64,000 nt of DNA, taken from Spirodela intermedia. Lineage: Eukaryota; Streptophyta; Magnoliopsida; Alismatales; Araceae. Location of the stretch: the NCBI GenBank assembly GCA_902729315.2, contig LR746275.1, forward strand, positions 2,078,501 through 2,142,500. The letters run 5' to 3'. Position numbers and translations under genes: made by a program. The notes beneath the pieces were generated by a model. That model saw nothing but the letters and a program-made list of their open reading frames with translations. It did not search any database and was not told where the DNA came from. This document shows positions 11,321-21,400 of this stretch, piece by piece (position 1 is the first letter of the stretch; each line of letters begins with the position of its first letter).

Positions 11321-12455
11321 ATGGGATGCGGCGGATCCAAGCACGCCGTCGCCGCCGCCGGAGAGGCCAATCACCGCCGCCGCCGCCGCCGCCTCCTCCT
11401 TCTCTCGAAACGACTCTCCTCCTTCGGCAAGATCCCGCCGGCGCCGGAGGAATCCCCCTCCGGCGGGAAGAAGGTGGATGGAGAAACCAGGGAAGCCCCT
11501 CCGGTGTCCACATTATCGGAGAAGCACACAGAGAGAAGCGACAGCGGCGGCCGCGGCGAGAGGGAAGAACAGGAAGGGGAGAAGATGGAATCCAGATCAG
11601 TACAATCTCAGGATGTTTCTCCGAGTCGATGCAGGAAGAACGAAGGGCAGGTGGAGAATCTGAGAATACAGCTGCGGCAACTTGCAGAAGAGTTTGCCAG
11701 ATTTGAAGCCTGGGGCTCGAAAGAGGACGAAAGCCCTATTTCCTTACAGGAGGAGGAGGAGGAGGAGGAGGACGACGACGACGAGGAAGACAGAGACAAT
11801 CCCTTCCGGACTCCCAGCACAGAGAGAGAATCGTCCAGAGAGGAGGAATCCAACGACCAGGAACAGGACCAGGTTCAATTCGAAGAGGATTTCTCAAACA
11901 AAATCCCAGTCTACGACGAATATCCATTTGACCTCCTTCAGGTATCTCTACAGTCCCTGCCGCGGCCATGCTGCGACCTTCTAGTACTCCATGGGATCTA
12001 ATCTTCCTGATAAATCTTCTTCCACAAAACGAGGTTCCAATCGCCGCCGGCGACTTCTGCATCGAAGGGGATACCACCTCCCCTCATATCTCCATCGAGA
12101 AGAGAGAATCTGACGATGGCCAGATCGAGCAAGTGCGGTGAGTTCTTCACTCGATCCGCTTGTATAAAATCACACGAGAGGCTAGAGGGTCACGAGATCG
12201 CTTTTATGGCAGGTGCCGGAGAACTGTCGAAGCCCGGCGACTGAAACCAGGAGGCGGCGAAGACAGGAAGAGGAGAATCCACCGCCAGCTGCATGGCGGC
12301 AAGATCAAGAAGCACAGGAGGAGAAAGATCAGTGCAGGACACCGGAGATCATCCGCCGGTGCAACTCGTCAGGTTCTCGAGCTTACGACTGCACTCAAAC
12401 CACTTCTTTTCACAATTTAATCAAGAGTTGCGTTAATTCGTTACTTTCAAGGTAA
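11321..12455 (+). CDS. Small acidic protein with N-myristoylation signal MGCGGSK
   Basis: The first exon (11321-11941) starts MGCGGSKHAV, a classic N-myristoylation site (Gly2) with Cys3 as a possible palmitoylation site, so the protein is probably attached to the plasma membrane. After a basic arginine run come charged, disordered stretches, a short helix-like segment (VENLRIQLRQLAEEFARFEA) and a Glu/Asp tract around residues 145-158, then DEYPFDLLQ at the donor. Exon 2 is 12034-12137 if the strong GTGAGT donor is used. Exon 3 starts at 12213. The end is unsettled: with the strong donor the frame ends at 12420 in a very basic tail; with a weaker upstream donor (GTGCGG at 12132) it ends at 12455 in an acidic, Gln/Glu-rich tail. 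I do not recognise a domain of known function. Plants have several small MGCxxSK proteins, mostly uncharacterised. Confidence 0.65.
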
Positions 12456-13064
12456 AAGAGGACTAATATGAACTTTTATTTACAATATGCTTCATAAATC
12501 TCTTGCGAATTCGGCCACCATTATGCATTATTTTACAATATGACCTTACCCCCACTCTCGGTCTCTAAAAATTAGGCGCACTTTTGCTGTTTTATTCTTA
12601 AACTTTGGAGAACTGAGGGTTCAAGTTATGTATTTATGGGAATATGACGATGGAATTAGTGACGTCATCACAAGCTTACCCCATTAATTAAGGATGATAA
12701 TTTAATTTGGTAAATTACGCTAGAATAAGCGATTACCCGAATTATTCATGGTGTAACAATAAATCGGCTATTAGTGAGTGACTCACTGAGTCGTAACGTA
12801 CGATCAGACATGAATGAGGAGGGTCTGCGCGAGGAGATATGGAACTCGGATTGAAGAGGGAAAGGCCTCGTCTTTCAAGTACAAAATCTCACGGATGCAT
12901 GCAAAATCGCCTAAGAAGCTGCGTTTCTACACGTTATTGTCGGCAATAAGCGATCTTTCCGGCGACCCGTCACCGGGACGGCGGCAAGAAGCTGTCTTTC
13001 CGGCGACCCACGGCCAGAACGGCGGCGAGAAGCGGTCTTTCCGGCGACCTCCGGCGGCGGGGAA
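12456..13064. other. Intergenic, convergent gene ends
   Basis: This AT-rich spacer lies between the myristoylated-protein gene (+) and the glutaredoxin gene (-), and probably includes both 3' UTRs. No further gene was seen; the short open frames here look random. Confidence 0.6.
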
Positions 13065-13409
13065 CTAGAGGGGGGTCTTCCGGCCGGCGGCGGAGGGGAG
13101 GAGCCAGATGGCGCCGGCGTCCCGGAGGAGGAGGAGGAGGTCGCCGCCGAGATGGAGGGCCATGACCCGGTCCATGGAGCCGACGAGCTTCCCGCCGATG
13201 AAGACGGCCGGCACCGGCGGGCCGCGGCCGACGAGCCTGGCCAGCGCCCGCTGCATCTCCCGGCCGTGCGGCTCCTGGTCGAGCTCGTGGACGGCGTAGT
13301 TGACGCCGAGATTGGAGAGGAAGGTCTTCATGGCGTGGCACAGGCAGCAGGAACCGACGCTGAAGACCACCACCGCCTTCTGAGATGCCAGCCACATCAC
13401 CCTATCCAT
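13065..13409 (-). CDS. CC-type (ROXY-class) glutaredoxin
   Basis: A single-exon 114-aa protein. CC-type glutaredoxins are plant-specific and act in the nucleus and cytosol with TGA bZIP factors in development and stress or nitrogen signalling. The start MDRVMWLASQKAVVVFS is the typical family N-terminus. The active site is CCLC at residues 21-24, followed by the glutathione-binding block VPAVFIGGKLVGSMDRVM and the helix with LLLLLRDAGAIWL. The family usually ends at an ALWL/ALWV-like motif; here 11 residues (LPSAAGRKTPL) follow IWL, which is unusual. A longer in-frame start at 13505 was rejected because that ATG is inside the probable TATA box. The gene is very GC-rich and intronless, as is common for this class. 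Confidence 0.93.
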   Translation of the reverse strand: MDRVMWLASQKAVVVFSVGSCCLCHAMKTFLSNLGVNYAVHELDQEPHGREMQRALARLVGRGPPVPAVFIGGKLVGSMDRVMALHLGGDLLLLLRDAGAIWLLPSAAGRKTPL

Positions 13410-13500
13410 GGAGAGATTGATATCTTTCCCTTCTAGCTCTTCTTCTCGCCCTTCTCTCTTCTCGTCCTTCTCCGGTGAGAATCCATGGTGGGCTGGAGCT

Positions 13501-13510
13501 TCCATTTATA
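13501..13510 (-). promoter_or_regulatory. Probable TATA box of the glutaredoxin gene
   Basis: The minus strand reads TATAAATGGA about 95 bp upstream of the chosen start codon, preceded by GC-rich sequence. The spacing leaves room for a 5' UTR of about 60-70 nt. The ATG of a longer open frame lies inside this element, supporting the downstream start. Confidence 0.6.
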
Positions 13511-14414
13511 GGCGGGCTCCGGAGCTCTCCCCTCGGAGCTCTAAGGTTAGACGGGAATGAGATTCCAGTGGATAAAACTGGCTGCCCATTTGGATTTGAG
13601 GAGGTGGATAGAAATTATCTCTCTCTCTCCTCTTCATAGCTTGCGGGCACTTACGACGGAGACTTGCCTGCTTCTTCTTCTTCTTCTTCTTCCTCTTTCT
13701 CTAGTGCGCCACACTGTTTCTGCTTTATTCCGTGCATGAGATCTTGCCGGCTTTGACGACCAGGCCGTCAGCACGTAGAATAGGCATGTGGAACTCTTGT
13801 TTTTTGTCCGAATCGACGAGATATCATTCCTACGCTAGAGGGAGAGAGAGAGAGAGAGAGAGAGGGAGATGGGCAGATACGAATGGTGGAGGCCGTGGAG
13901 ATGAAAGTGGGGAGGGAATGTCGACGGTTTTTTCACCGACATGTGATGCGGGGGAGGGCGACGTCGGCCCGCGGCATCGCAGATGAGGACGGCCGACGTG
14001 GAGCCACTCCGGCGGCTCTCTTCGCCGGAATAAAGACGCCCAGAGGAGTAGGGAAGCAGGAGCATCCCCGCCAGCCATAAACAGACGAAGGAAGACGGCG
14101 ACAGGAAGAAAAAGAGGGGGAGCTTCTTCTCCGGGCGATGCTCTGATTCTTATTCTCCTCAAATCCCCTCCGTTGACGCCATCTCCGGCACCTGAACTTG
14201 GACGCCCGCCAGGATCTAATACACCGGGAGGCGGCGTCCTCTTCGAAAGATCTACCACCACTCGCCGGCGCCTCCCCACTTCCGCCCCCATACGCTGCGA
14301 CGCGGCTTTCAGGTCCCGGGGGCCGGCACTTTCCTCCTCCGTGGACCGCGGGAATCTCTCACACGAGAGTTGCAGGTTGCGAACGATCCTGGTTACGAGG
14401 CATTTTACATATTG

Positions 14415-14790
14415 GTACCCGCTTTTATAAAAAAGATATATTAGGTCCAAAATAGATAATTACTCAGGTATATAACCTGATGTATTTAGTGGAGCACACC
14501 CCGTCCAGTAATGAGATAATCGAGAAATTATTATTATTTATTTTTTAAATAAAAATAACAATTTTCATTTCGATATTGGTTTTTATTTGTCATCTCCCCT
14601 AAGAAGCAGTTGAATTATTTATTAGCCTGATATTCTCCAAATAACTCCTTATAAACTACCTAGATCTTATTATAATTTCTAATTTTCAGGTGCCCGCTTT
14701 CTAAAAAAATATATTTAGGTCCAAAATAGATATTAATTAGTTATATAGCCTGATGTATTTAACTAGATCACACCCAGTTCAGATGGGAGT
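14415..14790. repeat. Direct repeat pair, about 90 bp units 274 bp apart
   Basis: Two copies, about 14415-14505 and 14690-14780, share a GTxCCCGCTTT start, an A-rich block, TAGGTCCAAAATAGATA, then ATATAxCCTGATGTATTTA and CACACCC. They flank the 14560-14690 repeat copy, so this could be the two ends of an old insertion. No coding sequence is associated. Confidence 0.6.
14560..14695. repeat. Copy 1 of a dispersed repeat also found in REV3 intron 3
   Basis: The block runs from a TTTCATTTCGATATTGG-like start through CATCTCCCCT, GTTGAATTATT, ATTAGCCTGATATTCTCC and ATAAACTACCTAGAT. Two further diverged copies are at about 17575-17665 and 17685-17820. Confidence 0.7.
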
Positions 14791-15441
14791 CCGGGTTGAC
14801 GGGAAAGAGCGTGGCATTTTAAACAGGATATAAGTAAAAAAATAATAATTTATGAGGATATGTAAACAACAGTTTAAACTAAATGGTAATTGTTGTGAAT
14901 TATTCCTTTAGCGAACGAGGACCGGTGGCGTCGGCAGCAGACCGGCGGGATCGGTGGCGGTGAGCGGGTGCCGGCGTCGGGGGCAGGTGGCTCCGGCAGT
15001 CTTTTCTTCACAATTATCTTCTTCTTCTTCCTCTGTTTTGCATCTTGTTCAGACTGTGGTGGTGATTTGAAGCTTCTGGCACGACGGAGACGAAGGCGGC
15101 GGCGGCGGCGGCGGCGAAGTAAGCGACAGCGGTGAGTAGGTGTTCTCTGCATCTCCCGTCTTGCCGCATTCGCCGGTCAAATGGGCGCAAGCATGGAGGC
15201 TGCATGGGCAGGACTAGGGTTTCCGTTCGTTTCCGGGCTTTAATTTCGTGTTATCTACCGAATTACCATTCTCAGGTGTTCAGATTTTACCTGCCACCTC
15301 GCAGCTTGCCGGAGAAGCCTCGCCGCCACGGAGCAGGTCTTTGACCGAAACGCCGGCGGTGCGGTATTTATGAATGAAAGGCGCGTCTCGACCTCCTTCT
15401 CCACCTGGGGCCGCAGCGCGGCGGGTTCCTCTTGATCCGAG

Positions 15442-18400
15442 ATGTCTTCTACTCCCGAGTCGACGCCTCCTTCCCCCGGCTGTCCGAATATCTTTAGCAT
15501 ACGGGTTGTCTCGCTCGACTACTACATGGCTGCGCCTATCACTGGTCTGGACTTCTGCGACAGCCCCTGCTTCCAAGGTAGATGCACCTGCCAATTGAGT
15601 CTCCTCCTCGTACCCCTGGTGACGTCTTGTTGCGAGTTTTCGCTTTCAGTTTTTTCTTTTTTTAGCAGTGTGGCCGTTGATGATGACCTCTCCTTTTCCT
15701 CCGGCAGGTAGGAGAGTGGAGGAGGTCCCCGTCATCCGGATTTATGGTTCTACCTTAGCGGGACAGAAGGCTTGCCTGCATGTTCATCGGGTACGCTATT
15801 TTCTATTCCTTGTCACCTCTTCTTCCATGTTCGTTCATACTAAGCTTTGGTTTGACGTCATGTTTTGATAACTTATTTTCTAAATTGGTGCATATTTAGA
15901 AATATTTTTGTCCTGATTTTGATGATTCTGGTGTTATCTGTCATTCTGGTTTGAGATGGCACGTCACTGATATGAAACATGAATCATGACTAACATTTTC
16001 TCCAAGGATTTTGTGTTGGAACATGATGCAATTACTTCGGTCAAGATGGAAGATAGTCGCTGCTTCTTTATAGGCCCAAACCAAAGCATGGATATGATGA
16101 TACGTTTATGGCCTCATCGCCATCAGTACAGTGGAACCATCGAATAAAGATACATGGATGAACGTTTAAACATGATGGTGTGTTTATAACAATGTTAAAC
16201 TTTCTCTACGTGCTATATGACAAAAATTCGATGATCAAAAGCATATATTAGCGTTAGTTTATAAATATGCGAGGTTGTAAAATTATGCTATCTGGAAATG
16301 TGAGGTTTTAAAATGCTTTCTTTCTTATCTTTCTCTTTTTAATTTATTTCTGTAGGCCTTGCCTTATTTATACATTCCTTGTTCCGAGCTTGAGATGTCC
16401 AAAGAAGGTAATATTTTCTCCCTGTAATTTAAGATTATCTTATTTTTTTCTATATTTTTTATTAATTTAGTGTTTATAGATTTTTACTAAAAAGGAATAG
16501 TAGACATTCATGTCTTCTATAATTTTCGTCCTTTTTTTGAAAGTGGTGGTAACACATGATCATTATGTACAAGTGTGTGCTTGGTGAATTCTCAAAAAAG
16601 CCTCCTATGCATTGACTGGGTCCTCACCAAGATATGTAGACCATGCCAGAAACCCAGCATTCCCAAAATAGTAGTTTTGAATTATTGGACAAGAGTCATG
16701 TCCAAATTTCCAAAAAGTTTGTTGACTTCATTTGGTTATCTTGACTTTGCAGTACCACACCTTCAAATGGATGCTTTGCAATGCCTTGTTTTATCCTTCG
16801 GAAGAATGAGCAGCATATTATTCATATAAAAATAGAAAAAAAAAAATGAAACTAATCCGTCGTACTCAAAAGAAAATTGTCAATTTTTTCCTTACTTTTA
16901 GACATCAACAGAATTCATTTCTATATTGTTCCATACTCTAGAGGATAATTAAGATTATAGCCAGCTGGATATTAACGGAATTGAAAATTGGACATATGTA
17001 ATTGCTTGATGTGGAGATATGTTCTGTAGTATTGGGAGTTTGAACAAGGTTTACTGAATGATTCTTGATTCTTAAGAGCCTTCTTAGTTGTCTACTGCGG
17101 CTAGTTCAACATCTTTTATTGAATGATTAAACTTATCAACTTGTAACATCAACGATTGATCAATGATTAGCCACATGGGGTTTTTGCAGCTCTGATTATC
17201 TTCATCGTTTTAGTCTGCAAAATACTTTTATTCATCTATTCCCAAAGCTTACCTTCATTTTTTTGTTTACTTTATTTTTAAAGTTTGGAACTATACAGAT
17301 TCATTGATGAAGCATGTTTGCTAGGGTAGTTTCTCTTGAATGTAGAAATAATTTGAATTTGGAGTTCCAGGAATAGTTTTTAAGGTGTGGCCTAGTCGAG
17401 AAGATGACCAAGATGCATTGGTGTCTATAAGCAACAAGTGATGTTAAGGAAACAGCGTTGTTCATATTGTGCATTTTTGAACATCATGTTCGTGTCACAC
17501 GTTATGAACAATCATTCTCGTTTCTATCACATAAATCAATAAACTATTAGTTTTGTGATTTCTTAAATAAAATTATCCATTTTTATTCCGTTGTTGGTTT
17601 TTATTTTTCATCTCCCCTACAAAGTAGTTGAATTATTGATTAGCCTCATGATTCTCCAGGTAACTCCCTATAAAATAGAAAAGTAATAATTTTTATTTCG
17701 ATATTGATTTTTAGTTTTCCTCTCCCCTACAGAGTAGTTGAACTATTGATTAGCCTTATTATTCTCCAGATATTTCCCTAAAAACTACCTAAATATTATG
17801 ATAACTTCCTTCTAATTTGTGGCGTTTTAACTACATGCGACCTAGGTCAAATTTATTTGAACGAAGTATCTGATGCTGTTGAAAGGGCGTTGCAGGTATT
17901 ATATGTTTACTTGATGTTTAAAGCATTCTTTTCTTTCGAAATTGATATGACATTTTTCATCTGAAATGATTTCTGTTAAGGGCACGTATGGATTGAAAAA
18001 ACAACATGTACACGGGTGCTGTCTTGTTCGAGCAAAGAAATTTTATGGTTATCATTCTGCAGAGGAGTTATTTGTGAAGATCTACTTGTATCCACTTTAT
18101 CAGTTTGGTGCTTTCCTGTGAAATTTAATCATTTGTTTCAGATTCTTCCTTTTACATGAAAATATTTACTTTCATTGAAGTATGCAATTTTTGGTTCATC
18201 AATTCGTTTCTCAAGATTCAGACCTAATTTAGGCTGTAGAGTGAATTTAACTTTTTTATATTATATTCTAACATTTTTCTACATTATAGAAACCTTCTTT
18301 GCCTGCCTTCTGTGGAGCACTACCTTCTTGCAGTCTTTACATCGATAGTTAATTTCATACTTCAATTGATTATGAATTCCTGTTGACGGTGCCAACCAAT

Positions 18401-21400
18401 TCAATGCTAGTTAGTTACCATATGACTCTGGAACCTGATACCGTGAAAACTAGCATACCCTCATTCAATTGTTTCGAATCCAGTTATTATATGATACAGA
18501 CCAAGGCAAGCTTATATTTTAGTATAGTTTAGTAAGAGGTAAACCGAACTCGAGATTGTCTACCTCAGTCAGACCAAGATTCAACACAATTGTTACAAGC
18601 TACTCTTCCTTCATTTTCTTGATCTCAATGTGACATTGAGTGGGCCAACCTTCAGTGGGATGAATTTATACATTCTCTTTATTTCTTCTAATTCTTTGAT
18701 GATACTATCCACTATCACATATTCTTGTAAATTGTGCCAAGAAGTTCCTTGACAGGTACCATAGATATCACCCTACTGATGTTGCTCGTGCAGCTTCCCT
18801 TTTTCTGGTATGAGACTAAGCTAACCGTTGATTTCTCTATGCCATTCCTATCGATTTTATTTGGAGATCTTCCTCTTTTAAATTTTAGTTTTGTAAAATC
18901 TTTCTTGGGAGAGCTTTTGTATTTCTTTCTTTTCCAAGAAAAGAATACAGCCTTTCATCAACAATGAGGAACACTTGCTCTAGGACGAAAATTGGCTTCT
19001 ACCTTCTCCATCTCATTGTGTAAGGAGAAGTTATACTGCCTAAATTTTCCCCTCCCCTCTTTGTTTTTTTCATATCTTTGTGTATGATCTTTCTTTTTAA
19101 AAACTTTCATCCTTGACTAAGGAGTCTGCTGCACACGAAAGGTGCCATTTCTTGGTACTCTCCCCCTGGGAAAAGAATAAAGTCCCACATTTGCAACCTA
19201 ACTTGGTGTTTACCAAATATCTCAATAACTCTAAATTCCAATGACGGGAAGAAAGAGAGAGTGTGACATAGAAGTCATGTTGAGTTCAATAGGGAACGGT
19301 CAAGATTTTTTAAGTTTCTTGTATTCCAAACTCACACCCGTCATAGTATTTGTCAAAATATATTTTGGGGTTGTAGTCTCATCTGATAAGAGCTCTAGGG
19401 TCGATAGCTAACTGTTGTTTGAGGTCCTTTGGCATTGAAAAAAGACATCGATGTATGAATGCCTATGATATCCATGGATGAAAACTAGAATGATAAACCG
19501 GAATAGTTTTTTTGGTCTCACTTCCGAGTACAATTCATGACCGACAATGTGGGAGATGAAGAATAATATCTTCTATCTTGCGTGAATCAGAATTGAAATA
19601 TTGTTTATGGTAGTCCCTCGTTAATTTACTAAGTTTTCTTATGATGTGTTTGTGGGATGCATATCGTACACAGTTTTTCTGGGGCCAATTGTATGAAAGA
19701 ATCTATTGAATGGCGTGATAAATATTATTGGCTTAGTCATTTGGAATAAAAGAACTCTATCAGTCGAGTATACTCGATTGCCTAAACGTTGGAGAGTTGA
19801 AGATTAGTATTCCATGTTGATAGGGGAAAAGTCAAAAGTAATATTGAGTCCAAAGCTGGGGTATGCTGCTGATCTATTGCCCACTATTGGGATGGAGATT
19901 CTCAGAATCTAAAATTCGAGTTCGCTTTATTAAAATAAAGGTAGTGCTTGCTCGAGCTCTTTCAAATACTGTCAGCAAACTTACCCTTTAGTAGATTACG
20001 ACGAAGGTGAGTAGTAGTAGGGAAATAAGGTAATCTGATCCAAGGGACAATATGTAAATATGTGGTTTCAAAGGAATCTGATCCAAGGGACCCTAAAAAC
20101 TTACCCTTTATCTCCTGATTGTCTAAATATGTGGTTTCAAAGGAATGACTTCATCACTTTCAAAAGTTTTAGTTGCAGATATTTAGGTCATGGGCTAAGA
20201 ATTTTAAGGTTATGCTTTGAGAAGATCAAGCTTTCAAGTTGCTCTATAACTGGTGGACAAAATTGATGAAGGTCGAACAAGCTGACATGCCACAGTTATC
20301 GACAAGCATTTTGGTTTTATACTTCTATGCGTGACATAGAAGCTATGTTTCTCTTAAGATGCTGGATTTAGAGGTTTTAGGAGAAGAGCAGGAACTCATA
20401 TATGGTGTTTATTTGTTTTGAAGGAGCCTATTAGAGATTGATCTGTGAGGTTACCTTTCTGAAGACTTGGAATGAAGATGTTGTATAATGGGTTATAACA
20501 TTCTTAGATACGTACAAGAGTTGTATGAGAGTGTCATTCACAAGTCTATGCATATACTAAGAGCATGTATGATGCAATAATTTTCCATGATCATTAGCTG
20601 AGTTATGGGTAGTGCTCTATGTATATTTTTTGGAGAACTCCCTTTCATGTGATAAAATTCATGCCAATATATGTGGTTTTTATTCATTTGGTCATCAATA
20701 ATGTTTCTTGTTTAACCATTGTGGTTATTTTCCGATTACGTTGTTCATTTAAATTTTCTGGGGGAAAACGTAAAATCTTCTTTACTGATATGTATTCCCA
20801 ATTACATCACTGCACATCTGTGTGTGCTGTCTCTGTTTTCTCCTTCATACATGTACACTCATTTTCTTGGATAAGTTGGCTTTTTATTAAGTTTCTTGAG
20901 GAGAAGAGAGAAAAATCTCAGACCTTTTACAGATTTGATATCTATATTGTTTTTTGGCAGGGTGGTTCTGTTTTGAATAGAAGCATCCAGCCATATGAGT
21001 CTCACATTCCTTTTCTTCTCCAATTTATGGTAAGTGTTTTTTTATATTGTCACGATGCTAATTGTCAGTACCATTTTCAATAACTGATGGATTATGCCGT
21101 AAATAAATGTGCTAGTCTGCATTATTTTCATTCCAATTTTTTTTCTTTACTTAGATGAGAAAATATTACTTCTGATATTAAATGTGAAAGGTACCTGTGG
21201 TAGAAACATCATCAAGGATTTGGTTATTATTGTGTCAACTTTGGTCGGAAAGTTTCACAATCACAGAGGACTGATTCAGGTCGTCACAATGCTATTGAAA
21301 TTTGCATTAAACGAATGCATACCTCACTGTATTTTTTTTAGGGAGGTATTGAGTTTATATGTGAAGAAATTAGTTCGCTGCATTCTGGTGATCAGTTTGT

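Larger units (their letters stand above)
13511..15441. other. Divergent intergenic region between the glutaredoxin gene and REV3
   Basis: Nearly 2 kb between two divergent genes. 13550-14400 is GC-rich with a GA run at about 13842-13867 and CTT repeats near 13671-13697. 14400-14870 is AT-rich and holds dispersed repeats (separate entries). 14900-15440 is GC-rich and probably includes the REV3 5' UTR and promoter. A 206-codon minus frame at 13830-14450 was considered but has no recognisable similarity. Confidence 0.55.

Noticed and set aside
11098-11706. 202-codon + frame starting before the MGCGGSK start
   Set aside because: It overlaps the MGCGGSK exon in another frame, has Arg/Pro runs typical of shifted GC-rich DNA, and lacks the myristoylation signal.
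13830-14450. 206-codon minus frame upstream of the glutaredoxin gene
   Set aside because: No recognisable domain, ends in a CT-repeat translation, and spans an abrupt GC to AT change; left as intergenic.
18756-18764. Proximal acceptor for REV3 intron 5 (exon from 18756)
   Set aside because: It would keep frame but adds three residues absent from the conserved block, and lies too close to the U12 branch point.
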